Shown: piece after piece, positions 23,660 through 37,100 of the stretch
Numbering within the stretch: position 1 is the first letter of the stretch
Layout of the letters: every line of letters begins with the position of its first letter
The notes under the pieces: model-generated
Databases searched by the model: none
Seen by the model: only the letters and a program-made list of their open reading frames with translations
Told to the model about the DNA's origin: nothing
Origin: Impatiens glandulifera
Taxonomy: Eukaryota; Streptophyta; Magnoliopsida; Ericales; Balsaminaceae
DNA: 64,000 nt
Assembly: GCF_907164915.1 (NCBI RefSeq)
Contig: NC_061866.1
Location: forward strand, 24,073,905-24,137,904
Direction of reading: 5' to 3'
Translations under genes and position numbers: made by a program

Positions 23660-24380
23660 CACTAGTAAAAAATAGTTTTTAACGTTCGTATGTATTACGG
23701 GAAATATAGGTCGTGCAATTGCGTCTGAAAAGGAAATCAAACTCTAAATCTGCGGAAAATAGCGTCCGAATAAAATATAGACGTTATAAAAGGTTATTAA
23801 TAATGTCTACATAGAATATGGACACCAAAGAACCAATAATAACGTCTATAGTTTATAATTTAAGGTCGGTATAAAAAAATGGACGTTAAAAAATGCTTAT
23901 TGCGTCCGCTAAATTCTAATAGCGTCTATATTTTTATGGACTTTATTAAATCAATTAAATAAGCACTAGTTACCTTAAATTATTCTTTCAACTTCCCACT
24001 CTTTGTCTCCACACTCCTCGTGCTTCGCCTGAAAGATCTGCTTTGTCCAAAGTTGTTCATCGAATTGAACAAGTTTTGACCTTTCTCAACCTCCTTGTTT
24101 ATGCACACAAAGAGAATTGAGCGTCATGGTGTCAAAAATAATATTAGAATTTCCCCATTTGATATATTGATAGAACCATGACGAGGGTAACATGTCGACA
24201 TTCCAACTATGTAACCTTCCTCGTCTCCTGCTTCATTTCCTTCTCCATATGTCGGTTTCGACGAGAAAATTATAACCCACCCTTCCTATATTAAAATTTC
24301 CACAAACAGAACATAACACAGCCAATCAATGACTTCATTTTAACTTAGCTAACATATAGTCATTTTAAACATAACCCATT
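23660..24380 (+). mobile_element. CACTA (En/Spm) transposon left end, fragment
   Basis: CACTAGTAAAAAATAGTTTTT at 23660 is the CACTA-type terminal form. Behind it lie the expected subterminal motifs: GCGTC(T/C)G at 23732, 23764 and 23906, and AGACGTTA/GACGTTA at 23786 and 23892, in both orientations. No transposase and no matching right end are visible in the window, so only one end is preserved. The right boundary is arbitrary. Confidence 0.5.
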
Positions 24381-24399
24381 TTAAACATAACTCATGTGC

Positions 24400-25240
24400 A
24401 ACCCCACTATGTTGGTTCACCGTTATCCTTCTCTAAAGAATGTCTAAGGGTGCTCATTGAGGAAATGATCCAAAAATCTATGGCCCCATGGCAGGCATCC
24501 ATGGAGGCTCAAGTACCCGAAGTTTTCAAAGAACGTGCCTTATCATCTCAATCTCACGATATCAAACTGGCGTAAGTAGAGAAGGTAGTCTCTTAGACTC
24601 TAACTTTGGTTCAGACTATGTCATTACACCTCCTTGAGCTGGTAAAGATTCAAGGTGCTGCCGACGCAGAAAAACTAAGGATGGATGAGGAGGCTGCCAG
24701 GCGGTTCCAAGATGAAGAGGATGTTAAGGCTAAGGCAGCTAAGTTAGCCAATGTGAAAGTGGCACGACAAATTCAGGAGGAAATTAATAAGGAAACATAT
24801 GAGTCGCCTCCGATTGCCAAGAAGACTAGGGTGATTAAAATAAAAAGAAAGCAACAGTCTGACATAGTAAATATGCGACCTGAAATAGCAACACAGGTGC
24901 ATACTACTTTAGGAACTGAAAGTCGAAGTCTGAAGAAGATGAAGAGGATGAACAACCCTTAAATCGAAGACCAAGAACAATTTCCCAACCCATCGAGGCA
25001 ATACTGCTTCAAGCTATCCCTCACAGTGCCCGGTCAGATCGAAGAATCCATAGAGGTGGTGGAAGCTCGGTTAACAATGCCATTCAAAGTGAAAGAAATA
25101 CCGAGTTCGATATTCCTGTCCAATCGGTAAGGAGTTCTGAACACAACATACCTGGTCAACCAGACGTCAATTTTATGAGCGGTTTTATTAACGACATAAT
25201 ATCCATACCGGATGAAGGGAGACACTAATTCCTACCTATA
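24400..25240 (+). pseudogene. Copia C upstream accessory ORF fragment
   Basis: One frame reads LIEEMIQKSMAPWQASMEAQ near 24450, passes two stops, and is open at 24606-24962 with a charged, coiled-coil-like segment (DAEKLRMDEEAARRFQDEED, then KVARQIQEEINKET) and a basic stretch IKRKQQ. It then breaks down. Its place just before a polypurine tract and LTR fits the accessory protein that some plant copia elements carry after pol. Function is unknown. The N-terminal half of such a protein may be what is seen at 10683-10805. Confidence 0.45.
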
Positions 25241-25536
25241 TGTGTATCCTCATTTTACAATGTTTCTCTTACAGTTAAATGTCACTTATGACTATTTTGG
25301 GAACTTATAACTATTTTGGGAACTTATGACTATTAAATGTCACTTAATGATACGATTCTTATTTTAAAAATGCTGGTTTTGATAATTTTAAATAAAAATA
25401 TCAAAAAGGGATAAATTGCTAAAGAAATTAACTTACAAAATTTTTCTCAAAATTTTATCTCAAATCAAATTAAATTTAATTGGCCGACAATTACAATTTT
25501 TAATTATTTAACTTAAATAATCAAAAAGGGAGAAAT
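25241..25536 (+). promoter_or_regulatory. Copia 3' untranslated end with duplicated polypurine tract
   Basis: Two similar blocks end in purine tracts: AAAAAGGGATAAATTGCTAAA near 25408 and AAAAAGGGAGAAATTGTTAAA at 25523-25543. The second directly precedes the LTR start TG at 25537. The first appears to be an older tandem copy about 115 bp upstream. Confidence 0.7.
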
Positions 25537-26929
25537 TGTTAAATAAAATAGATAGTTAATTAGTAAGTAATTGACTATCTAAACAACCTAACTAAATCCA
25601 ACGTTTGTGCAGGAGATGCAGGGATCGGTCATATCTTCAAAACGGTTTTATCACTCTAATCCGGTCAACCGACATCAAAAGCCTGCAAAAACCGGGATTA
25701 ACTAATCAAACAAGTTATTCGACTATCTTTACAAAAAAAACAAGTAGAGGATCGGCTCGGCAGTGAAAAACGGTTTTACCGCTCAACTGTATGATTGGTA
25801 AACCTATTATCCATACCTCGAAGAGAAATCGGCTCCAATTCTTCCTCAGTGTGACCGGTCGACCGATATTGAAAAGACGGTACAACTAGTGATCTGTCCG
25901 GTAAAATACTTGGTTCAATCCTAAGCTACTATTTAGAGACAATCCATAAAACGACTGGTAGGTTGACCGTTCAGATCCAAGATAACGAACTAGTCTTATG
26001 CTAAGATAGATTTAAATTGGAAACGGCTGGAAGATTCCATTTTGGTGCAATTCAGAATACCATGGGAATATGCAGAAGGGAGCTTTCAAATAGACAGACT
26101 GTATCATTTCCATTTTGATACAAGTCTGATGATAGACCATGGGAAGCAAATAACTTCATAAACATATCAGATACCTATTTTGGTATAGGTCTAACATCAG
26201 TACACAAGGAGTAGATATTTATCAAACCGCTCCAGATGATCAAATAAATAGAAGACAAACCTATCGGCTGATATTCTACTTGGTAAATATCAAACGCATT
26301 TAATGCCATGTTGTACCTTCTTGGCCAACAATCAGAATCAAGGATCAAAATAGTACCATGCAAGTATCCGTTGAATGAGAAATATGATCGTTGTCATATT
26401 TCACTATTTAAGAAGCTTGAAGAACATGAGAGTAACAACAGACAACAACCGGACATAGAACCGAATCCAAAAAGCTTCAAACTGTTCTTGTTTATATACT
26501 GTCTAAAGTGTTAAGTGTATTACAATTCCACTCATTATGTGTAAGAAGTGAGCGTTGTAAGTCAATAACGAATAGTAAATAAGCCTCGGTTATTTGACGT
26601 ATTATAAAGTGTGTTGATTATTATTAGTGAATATCCTTCTCAACGTTTGAGAAGAAGGGATGACTTAGGAGCTTTATCTCTGAACATCCATAAATATTGT
26701 GTTGTGTTTCTTTTTCATTTCATATCCTCCTTATTATTGTCCGATCCGTGTGTGTTGCTTCAAATCGAAAAAAATATTTCCGCACTTGAACTCGGTTCAA
26801 GAGTTTATGACGATTTGCGTAGAAGAGAGACCAATATTAACCTCTAACAGGGTTAAAATCAACTGGCGTGTTTTGTAAGCGTTCGTCCTAGCGAGACTCC
26901 AGTCTCCTTCGGCGATTTCGATCCTAACA
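25537..26929 (+). mobile_element. Copia C LTR
   Basis: It starts TGTTAAATAAAATAGATAG and ends GATCCTAACA at 26929. Its start aligns with the reverse complement of the copia D LTR end at 45285 (TGTTAAGTAAAAATAGATTA), and its 3' half shares with D the leader CTCAACGTTTGAGAAGAAGG ... GAACATCCATAAA and CTTGAACTCGGTTCAAGAG. It has a polypurine tract upstream and a primer-binding site downstream. Confidence 0.8.
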
Positions 26930-26944
26930 AGTAGTATTAGAGCG
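26930..26944 (+). promoter_or_regulatory. Primer-binding site of copia C
   Basis: AGTAGTATTAGAGCG directly follows the LTR and is a mutated form of TGGTATCAGAGC. Confidence 0.7.
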
Positions 26945-26997
26945 ATTAGTCTCTAATACTAAAGCAACTAGACGCAAATATTCCTTACAACAAAAAA

Positions 26998-29900
26998 CCT
27001 TCAATTCTCGAAAGCAAAGAATTTGTTGATTGGAAGATCCGCATGCACATGCATCTAACCACCATGGATGATGATGATATGATGTTCATCCTCTCTGATG
27101 GTCCAATAAAGATCGGTAAGGAAAGAAGTGAATGGACAGCGGATGACAGGAGGAGGAACAACTTGGATAATATCTGCAGGAGTGCCATTTACAAAACGTT
27201 GGATAGAAACACGTTCTCGAAAATTAGAGAATGCTCTACTGTAAAAGAAGTATGGGAGACAATCATTAAACTCTACGAAGGGAACGAGAGAACCAAAGAA
27301 AACAAAATACTGGTGGCCAATCAAGAGTTTGAAAATATTAACATGCGTCCCGTTGAGACTATGAAGGAATTTGGTGACTGTTTCACTAGCGTGGTGAATG
27401 AACTCTCAATCCTTGGAAAGAAATATGACAATGAAGAAACAATTGTTAAGGCCCTAAGATTGCTCCCCATTTTCTTGAGATATTAAAACCATGGTGATGA
27501 GAGAATCAAATAACCTTGATAGGATGAAGTTGCACGATGTCTTTGAAGATCTAAGAACATATGAGTTCAAAATGAAATTCAGAAATGAAGATGAAACTTC
27601 AGCATCAACTGCTACCAAAGCCCTGATGACCTCTATGGAACCGGCACCTCCAGTACCTGTCAAATCGACTGAACAGTTCAACAAAGATGCTATGGCCATG
27701 CTAGCTAAGAAGTTCGGAAAGTTCATGAAGAAGAACCAACCGACCAACTCATACAACTACAACTACGGTGATAAATCTAATGTTCGATGTTTTAATTGCA
27801 ATGTTTTAGGTCATTACAGATCGGAGTGCAGAAAACCGAGAAGAGATGACCGGAAACTAGCTGATCACAACCAAAGGGATGATCTCAGCAACACGGTTAA
27901 GGCAAGGTGCTTCAAAAGGCGTAGATAGCCGATTATGGTGGGAGTCTGTGGCACATACCAATTCGGATAGCAATGATGATGAAATCTCCTGTCTCATGGA
28001 AAATGAAGAAGAGGTATTTGACTTTTTCTATGAAAAATTTACCCGAGAAGATTTGGTTACTGCACTCAATGACATGGTCATTGAGTATAAGAACCTGTCA
28101 ACTCTTGTACCGACCCAGTTAAACTTTTAGATCGATAAACCGAGCAAAACTGAAATTGGTGAACCGAGTGAAATTCATATGGTTGCAACAATTGAACTAT
28201 ATCCTATAAGAATGAGAAGCTCAAGGAGACAGTTCAATCATTTACGGAAGAAAATGAACGAACTAAATATGTGATGGCTACGTGGAAGAGATCTGGAGAT
28301 ACCGTGAGCCAGATGACGAGACATCAAAGACAATGTAACTGTAAATTTGGTCTAGGCTATGACAACAACAATCCAAGTAAATCTAAATCTTCCAACCGCC
28401 AAGGGTTGAATCTCAGTAAAGACAAATTGCCTTTTATAACCTTTGTCAAAAGTTCATCAACCAACAGTGAAACAAGTCACTATTAAAAACGGGAAAATGA
28501 ACTAGCATATGTAGGACCAACCGACACTTCAAGATGGATTCATCCTGAGAGAAGGAAAGTCATCCGGTCGGTTAGATCAAATTATGATAGATATTCAAAT
28601 GGGACCGATCAAATATCACCACAACATAATGAGTTAATCAAAAGAAGACAAAGAGTTGTCAAGCCTGGTACATGTAGATCTATTAAAACTATTATAGGGA
28701 AACTCATCCGACTAATTAAAGTATAAATTCCCAAGGGACTAATTAACCGTGGACCCAAGTGAATGTGGGTATCAAAAAGGTGTAAATAGTTGAATTTTGT
28801 GGGTCAAACATATTAAACAGATGGAAAATTTGGAATGGTACTTGGACAGCGGTTGTTTTAGGCATATGACAGGAAACAACAAGTTGTTGACCAAAATTGT
28901 GCAAGAATCAGGCTCAATGATAGTATTCGGTGACAACTCCAAAGGTAAAGTTGTGGGAAAGGGTAAGATTGACCATGACAACCTAACTATAAACAATGTA
29001 CTTCTTGTTGAAAATCTGCATTTCAATTTTCTAAGTATTAGTCAAATGTGCGATGTAGGATATACGGTAGAATCTCATACACATGCATGAATAGTTAAAA
29101 ATCAACAAGGCAGTATCCTACTGACAAGAAAAATGTTAGGAAACATTTACAAAGTAGACTAGAAAACTAAATGTGATAACTCGGTTTGCATGATAGCTAA
29201 GAATGATCAAAATTGGCTTTGTCATAAAAGATTAAACCACTTGAACTTCAAAACAATTAACTATATCTGCACTAAAGAATTAGTTCAATGAATTCCTAAC
29301 AATAAATTTTCTAAAGATAAAATGTGTTATGCATGTCAAATGGGTAAACAGATAAAATTTATTTTTAAAAGGAAATACTCAATCAAGCTGATGTCTAGAA
29401 TTACTTCACATGGATTTATTTGGACCGATTAGGGTCACTAGTCTAGGAAGAATGCATTACACCATGGTAATTATTTATGATTATTCCAGATACATTTGCG
29501 GTCATATTTTTGGTATCTAAAAATCAAGCTACTCCAAATCTGATTAAAAGGCTTAGAAGAGTAAAAAATGATAAATTGATACATGTAAATAAAATTAGAA
29601 GTAATAGAGGTACTGAATTTACTAATTGTACATTAACTACATTTCTTGAGGAATACGGCATCAGACACGAGTTGTCTAGTGCTAAAACTCCTCAACAAAA
29701 TGGATTAGCCGAGTGAAGAAACCGAACTCTCAAGGAAACTTCAAGATCCATGATAGTCGATTCGGGTGTTGCTCAATAATTTTAGGTAGAGGGTATCAAC
29801 AATGTATGTTATACACAAAACTGATCCATGCTAAATAAACGTCTTAACAAAATGCCCTTTGAAATATACCATGACAAAGTTCCTAACATCCGGTATCTTA

Positions 29901-30983
29901 AGATCTTTGATTGTAAGTGTTATATCCATAACAATGGAAAAGATTACTTGAACGCTTTCGATGTAGAATCCGATGTTGGCATCATGCTAGGTTATTCTGA
30001 AGTCAGTAAATCATATAGAGTGTACAATACTAGGACTTTAACTGTTGAAGAACCATCACATATTGTTTTTTATAAATCGGTTGAAAGTAACATTGCATCA
30101 TCCTTTGATCTACACAACATATTGGAAAAGTTAAATATTCAATCTGGTGGTGAAGGTGAGGTTCCGGTTTACAAAAGATTTGTATATGACCAAACGGTTA
30201 ACGCTGAAATTCATCTGGATCAAGCTGCTTCACAACAGGAAGTTGACACCTTAGTGTCTACTTAGGAAATCGGTCGGCTTGACATTGATCAGCCTAACGG
30301 TCTGTCTAACCTTGATCAAATAACCGGTCATTTAGAAGACATCTCTGGACTGAATCTCAAATGGAACAAAAATCATCCTCCTGAGCTTATTATATGTAAC
30401 CCCTCTCTACCCATCCGAATTAGGCATCAACTATTAGAAGAATATGAAAACTCGACTTTCATATCACAAATTGAGCCGATAAAGGTGGATGAAGTATTGT
30501 TGGATCCCGATTGGATTCTAGAAATGCAAGAGGAATTAAACTAGTTTGAGAGAAATAAAGTGTAGCACTTAGTTCTAAGACCGAAAAACTAATCGGTTAT
30601 CAGAACAAGATGGGTGTTCATAAATAAACTCAATGAAATCGGTTTGGTTACGAGGAATAAGGCTAGATTAGTGGCCCAAGGATATAGACAGGAAGAATGC
30701 ATTGATTTTGAAGAATCATTTGCTTCTGTGGCTAGACGAGAGGCAATTAAAATATTTCTTGTATTTACTGCTTTCAAAAATTTTAATGTCCTTTAAATGG
30801 ATGTTAAAAGTACATTTCTAAATGGTGAATTAAGTGAGGAGATGTATGTTGAGGAGCCTCCAGGTTTCAAAAATCATGATTTAATTAGTCATGTGTATAG
30901 GATAGACAAAGCACTTAATGGTTTAAAACAAGCTCCTAGAGCTTGGTATGACACCTTAACAAAGTTTTTATTCAACCATGATT
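26998..30983 (+). pseudogene. Copia C gag-pol, cut in the reverse transcriptase
   Basis: Gag (27043-27486, then another frame to 27928) has ILSDGPIKI, NERTKENKILVANQ and one intact CCHC knuckle at 27788-27829 (CFNCNVLGHYRSEC). The protease site WYLDSGCFRHM lies near 28836, so the catalytic D-S-G is kept. Integrase is broken into pieces: HKRLNHLNF at about 29225, IRSNRGTEF at about 29600 where the catalytic aspartate has become asparagine, and TPQQNGLAE at 29690-29716 that keeps the glutamate just before a stop. The integrase C-terminal part is at 29828-30265. RT runs from [13 protein letters not shown] near 30605 to QAPRAWYDTLTKFLFNHDL at 30983, where a TTAGAC LTR interrupts it before the YVDD site. 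The gag is close to that of copia D. Confidence 0.88.
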
Positions 30984-32450
30984 TGTTGAGTCAAATTATT
31001 TTGATTATGAGTCAAATTATTCTGACTAATGGAATTTTGATGATGAATTGGTATAAAACTTAAGCTAAGTCGTCTAATTGTTTTTGGTGCAGGTATAATA
31101 AAAACATAATATATTAGACTAAGTCTGAATAAGGTTCATTAGACTTATTGGCTATTAGACGTATTGAGTTAGACATGCAGTCTAATAGATACATAGTTAG
31201 ACGCGCAGTCTAACAGATACGTAGTTAGACGTGTAGTCTGACAAATACATAATTAGACGTGTAGTCTAACAGATACGTAGTTAGACGTGCAGTCTATCAG
31301 ATACGTAGTTAGACGTGCAATCTAATAGTTAAGTAGTTAGACGTGCAGTCTAACAGGTGTAGTTAGACGTGCAGTCTAACAGGTGTAGTTAGACGTGCAG
31401 TCTAACAGGTGTAGTTAGACGTGCAGTCTAACGGGTACGTAGTTAGACGTGCAGTCTAACAGATACGAACTTAGACGTGTAGTCTAACAAATACGTAGTT
31501 AGACGTACAATCTAACAGATACGTTGTTAAACATGTAGTCTAACAGGCATAATTAGACATGTAGTCTAATGGATACATAGTCAGACATGCAGTCTAATAG
31601 ATACGTAGTTAAACGTGCAGTCTAACAGATACGTAGTTAGACGTGTAGTCTAATAGGCGTTATTTAAACCTGCAGTCTAACAGGCGTAGTTAGACGTACA
31701 GTCTAACATAGATGAAAGTTAGACGTGCAGTCTAACTCCTTCAGAGAAAGTTAGATGTGCAGTCTAACTCCTTCATATTAGTCTGAAGGGAAGCGTAGTT
31801 AGACGTGTCGTCTAACAGAGAGGAAAGTTAGATGTGTAGTCTAACTCCTTCAGATTAGTCTGAAGGGAACCGTAATTAGACGTGTCGTCTAATCCCATTA
31901 GACCAGGTGGTCTAATGGATTCTGCTATTAGACAGGGGCATATAACTTCATTGGACTTGTCAGTCTAATTGAAAAATGTGTAATGCCATGCTTAAGTAGT
32001 TGCTTGAAGCTAGCATCTGTCTACCCACGATCAACAAGCTGTATGCTACTCCTGCACCACTTTTCCAGTACAGATCAGTACGATAGCCAGTTACAACCAG
32101 TTAACTAATGCCACGTAAGAAAATATTCTTCCCACTACTTGTTTCTTGCAGGAATATCCTAGAAGAATATTTGGCGCACTACCAGATTGGTACGACCACG
32201 ATCCTGGTGCTCAGAGTCTGCTATACCTGTGTACTATGGAGGCTTTCCAATGGAAGTTCGCCACGTGTCATTACAGAAGATTCGATCGTTGGTTACTGCT
32301 CTCTATTTAAAGATTCCCAATGACAACGGACGAACTGCCAAATTCGAGTGAATCGATCGATCAGAAAATACGCGAACAAACTACTAAACTTACAATCTCA
32401 CGAAGTGCTTTATTGCTTTACTATGTGTATATCAAGATAGAGATAGAGAT
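30984..32450 (+). mobile_element. TTAGAC-family LTR inserted in copia C, 3' truncated
   Basis: It starts TGTTGAGTCAAATTATTTTGA, with a small internal duplication of GAGTCAAATTATT, and follows the family order: hairpin array (31165-31985), GAATATTCTTC-like block changed to AAATATTCTTC near 32120, CACGTG at 32262-32267 and TATTTAAA at 32304-32311. It stops near 32450 before the leader GGTTGGAAGAAGGGG, so about 400 bp of its 3' end is missing. The rest of the copia C RT does not resume beyond it. Confidence 0.8.
31165..31985. repeat. TTAGAC hairpin array in the LTR at 30984
   Basis: About 30 units, mostly AGTTAGACGTGCAGTCTAACAGATACGT of 22 to 28 bp. Three consecutive units at 31353-31420 (AGTTAGACGTGCAG, TCTAACAGGTGT) are identical, indicating recent local expansion. 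Confidence 0.9.
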
Positions 32451-32454
32451 AGAA

Positions 32455-32760
32455 TTCTGGCAAAACATATGTTTTATGAAAACATGCAACAAAAACGTTT
32501 TGGGAAGCAGACGCTTCTCCCTAAATCCGTGCATAGTGTTTTTATGAAAATTGTTTTAACATAAATATTTTTGAGAAGCAAAGGCTTATCCCTCAATGCA
32601 TGCACAGTATTTTTATGAAAACTGTTTTAACATAAATAGTTTTGATAAGGAGAGGCTTCTCCCTCAATACATGCCCAGTTTTATGTGAAAACGTATGCAA
32701 TGTGAACAATTTGAAAACGAGGAGGGTTCTCCCTAAATGTATGTCGTATTTTAGAAAGGT
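32455..32760. repeat. Four ~70 bp tandem units beside copia D
   Basis: GGGAAGCAGACGCTTCTCCCTAA near 32500 recurs as GAGAAGCAAAGGCTTATCCCTCA (32570), GATAAGGAGAGGCTTCTCCCTCA (32644) and AACGAGGAGGGTTCTCCCTAA (32715), each followed by TTTTATG(A/T)AAA and ACATAAAT. The unit contains an imperfect inverted repeat GAAGC...GCTTC. It lies just beyond the copia D RNase H end, so it probably belongs to that element's 3' region. Confidence 0.65.
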
Positions 32761-32814
32761 TTAGTTAATATCTGCAAGACCTAAAATATTTCTAAAGTAA
32801 GAAACCTTAGTCTC

Positions 32815-34164
32815 TTAGAGTAGCTTAATGAAGATGTCAGCCACTTGCTGGTCGGTTGACACATATTCTAGCCGAATATGCTTTTGCGCTACATGATCCC
32901 AAATGAAATAATGTCGGATATCAATATGTTTGGTCCTTGAGTGCAACACCAAATTGTATGTTATGGAAATGGCGCTGATGTTGTCACAAAAGATTGGGAA
33001 CTCCTCAGCCTGAATGCAGAAATCTCTAAGTTGTTGTTGGATCCACAACAGTTGAGCACAGAAACTTCCAGTGGCAAGATACTCTTCTTCATCCGTTGAA
33101 GTTGCGATCGATGTTTGTTTCTTACTGTACCAGGAGACAAGCCGGTCAATTAGGAACTAGCAAGTTCCGCTGGTACTTTTCCAGTCCACTTTACATCCTG
33201 CATAATCTGCATAAGAGTAGCTTATCAAATTGAAACTAGAATCCTTCGGATACCAAAGTCCCACATTTTGAGTGCCCTTAAGATATTTTAATATTCTATT
33301 AGCAACTACATAATGAGATTGTTTATGATTAGTTTGGAATCTCCTACAAACACCAACAACAAAGAGGATGTCTTGCTTGCTTATTGTTAAGTAGAGAAGA
33401 GAACTAGATAATTCCTTGATAGGTAATGATATCAACGCTTTAACCATCTTCATCCTTATCAAGCTTGATAGAGGAGCTCATTGGAGTTGAGGCAGAAGAA
33501 CAACTTTCCATGCCAAACTTCTTTAGAAACTCCTTTGTATACTTGGCCTGATTGTTGAAAGTACCTCCTTCAATCTAACGAACTTGAAGTCCTAAGAAAA
33601 AGCTCAACTATCCCATCATGCTCATCTCAAATTTTTCTGTCATCAACTTGGAAAACTTTTCACACAGTTTGGGGTTAGTAGACCCAAAGATAATATCATC
33701 AACATATATTTGAACAAGTAATATGTGAGAATCTTTTTCAAACCTAAACAAAGTCTTATCAACAAATCCTATAGTAAAGTCATGATCACAAAGAAATCTA
33801 GTAAGAGTATCATACCATGATATAGGAGCTTGTTTAAGACCATAAAGAGCTTTATCCAATCTAAAAACATGACTTTTGAAAGCATGATTTTTTAAATCGG
33901 GAGGTTGCTCAACATACACCTATTTATTTATAATTTAGTTAAGAATGGAATACTTAACATCTATTTGGAAAACTTTGAAAATTTTAAATGCAGCAAATGC
34001 TATAAAGATTCTGATGGCCTCAAGTCTGGCAACAGGAGCAAATGATTCCTCAAAGTCAATACCTTCCTCCTATTTATAACCTTGGGCCACTAGTCTAGCC
34101 TTGTTCCTCGTAAATAAACCATGTTCGATGAGTTTTTTTCGAAAGACCCATCTAGTTCCAATGA
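32815..34164 (-). pseudogene. Copia D reverse transcriptase and RNase H
   Basis: On the minus strand GTRWVFRKKLIEHGLFTRNK begins at about 34155, followed by [15 protein letters not shown], a few stops, and an open segment 33919-33608 with LDKALYGLKQAPISWYDTL and the catalytic IYVDDI (YVDD codons at 33706-33695). The connection and RNase H follow in pieces: RILKYLKGTQNVGLWYPKDS (33462-33157), SKKQTSIATSTDEEEYLA (about 33120), and FCDNISAISITYN ... HIDIRHYFIWDHV ... DQQVADIF (33048-32815). The last segment keeps the copia RNase H end. Several stops and shifts make it non-functional. Confidence 0.88.
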
Positions 34165-34189
34165 CATATTTTTTTGGGAAAATATCTTA

Positions 34190-37100
34190 GTGTCATTTCA
34201 TTAAAAACCCAAAAGAGGGTAAAAAATACAAAAGTTTAAGATCAGATTTAGACAATTTCTAGATTTGACAATGAAACAATAATTGAATTACAGCCAACAA
34301 AAACAATCAATTAACGCCTATAGCGTTTTTACTTTTATTCTACTTGTGACCTTCTCAAACGAAATATCTCATATCTGACAGAACATTCTATTCTCTTTAT
34401 TCCTTTCAATTCTTCTCCAAGATTGAATGAGTGCATTTCTGTCTGAAGTTATATCTCTCCAAATATCTTCAGCAGTTCTACTTCATCCACTGTGAGCTCT
34501 TGAATTTCTTTCTTTCCAGATATTGTAGATTACTGCTCCAAAGTAGTATTTCAACATACTTACATAGAAGGATCTTCCTTTTACTTTATTCTTCATCCAC
34601 TTTTGGATTTCTTCCCATATTCCTGGAAAGTTGATGATGTTCATGTTTGCAGCATACATCCTCCAGATTTGTATTACAAAAGAGCATTCCCCAAATAAAT
34701 GGTTTATGCTTTCCTCAACTCCCGAACATAGGACATAATTGATATCAGGAATGTTTATGACTTCTCGTTTGCTTTATGTTTTCCAGCATATTTCATCATT
34801 ACATTCATTGAGTTGTTTCTACCTCATTATGTTTAGGATTGTATCACCTTCTGGAATACGCCTTAAAAGTGAATCACATTTACTTTCATAGACGTTTCTA
34901 AATGAGTACTTGATGTATTCTCTTCTAACTCTATTTCCTTGTATTTCTTCTTTGAATATAATGGGAATATTATCCATCCAAGGATCATGCTATAATAGTA
35001 CCTCTCTTCCATTTCCAATTGTGGTTTTCACCATTTGAAAGGCATCTTTTCTTATTTTTAGGATTTTCTTCAATGACCATGCCATTATTTCATTGATGCT
35101 TCGTGGCCAGATACTCTTTTCTTCTTTCATAAATCTTAAATGCACCAATTTGACCCATAGAGAGTCCGCTTTTTGCTCCAACTCCCATATGCTCCTGATG
35201 GTGATGGCTTTGTTTCATTCAACACAACTTTATATTCCTAGTCCGCCTTATTCTATGGGAGTGCAAACATCCTCCCATTTGACTTTCTTTCCTCCTCTGC
35301 CTTTTAATCTCTAATGATTCTATCGAGTTCAACCATTACTTTCTTTGGGATGACTATCTATTGTGCCCATTAGCCAATAATTCTAAATATGACTCTTTTA
35401 ACGAGCTCGATTCTACCTGCATAAGACAATTTTTTCGTAGCCCAACCCAGGACATAATTTTTAACATTTTCTTTCATTTATCTGAAGTGATTATATCAGA
35501 GTTGTTTTGATGACAGGGGTACTCCAAGGTATTTCACTAGTTATTAACCTTCCTTGATTCCCATAATATTGAATATGTTTTCTTTTATTTCTTCATTAAC
35601 CTCTCCATAGAAAGTCTGACTTTTGTCCTCATTGAATATGTTTTCTTTCCTTTCTTCATTAACCTCGATATGATTATTAGAGCTTCTTTGATTATACTAA
35701 CAGATTCAACATCCGCATAAGCCATAAAAAAATAGATCATCTGCAAAACATATATAGGTTATTCCTTCTTCTTTGCAGTACGGGTGAAATTTGAAATGAT
35801 GACTTCTTAGAAGCATTTTTAAAATGCATTCAAGAATTTCTATTATTAAGATGAATAGGTAAGGAGATATAGGGTCTCCTCGCCTTACTCCCCTTTCACC
35901 CTTGAAAAAGCCTCCATAAATACCATTCACGCTCACAACAAAGTGAGGAGTGGAAACACATTGCATAATCCAATCAATGAAAATAATTGGAAAACCTGCA
36001 ACAAAGAGGAATTCGTGGATTGATCCCCATCTGATCGAGTCAAAAGCTTTTCTAATGTCAATTTTTAAAGTCACATGGGCCGATATGTTTTTCTTGCCAT
36101 ATTCATTCAATAAGCTCTACATGAGTAGGATGTTATGGGAAATAGAGCGTTTATGAATAAATGTTGATTGACCTAATCCTACAAGCTTATCAAAACTGTT
36201 TTCAAACGTTGTGAAATAATTTTTGAAATAACTTTGTAAATAACATTGCAGCATGAAATAGGACAAAAGTCCTGAATTTTTTCCAGAATTGAATTCTTAG
36301 GAATCAAATTCAACGCTGTGACGTTTCATTTCTTCAATATTTTACTTTTTTAAAGAATTCTAAAACCCCTTTGCTTACATCTTTACCCACTATTTCCCAT
36401 TTTTCTTTGATGAAGTTCGCGTTGAAACCATCTGGCCCTGGGCTTTTATCCCCTTTCATCGAAAACATAGCTTTTCTGACTTCTTCCATACTAACTCTTG
36501 TAATCAATTGGTTACCACTTTCTTCACTGATTTTCCTTTGCACAATCTGTTGAAGCAATCTTTGATTGTCCTCTATTATTGTGCTCGTTTCTGTTACAAT
36601 CAGCACTTTGTAGAAACTTATTGCTTCCTCATGAACTGTGTTTTGTCCCTGTAAAACATCTCCATATGAGTTTGTGAGACTTAGGACCTGATTTCTAAAT
36701 TCCTTGATGAATATTTATTTATAGAAGATAGAAGTATTCTTGTCTCCTAATGAAAGCCAATTTTCTCTAGATTTTTTCTTAGAAAAACGTTCCTCTTTAG
36801 AATAGAGCTCTTTTTCCTCTTCCCTATTATAAGGTATATTTGGGTAACTTAGTGCATTGCTTTGTTATTAGTCCAATTTCGTTCTGGCTTCCTTTACTCT
36901 TTTAGAAATCCCACTATATTATTTCCGGTCTAGCTTATTCATCTTCCCTTTCAATCTTAGTTTCTCACAAACTCTGAACATCTTTGTTCCATTAATTCTA
37001 ATGTTCCAAGTTTCATTAAGGATTTCATTAAATTCTTCATCTTTCATCCAGAAGTTTAAGAACTTAAAGGGTCTTTTCTGTTTTTTCTCCTTCTCCCAAA

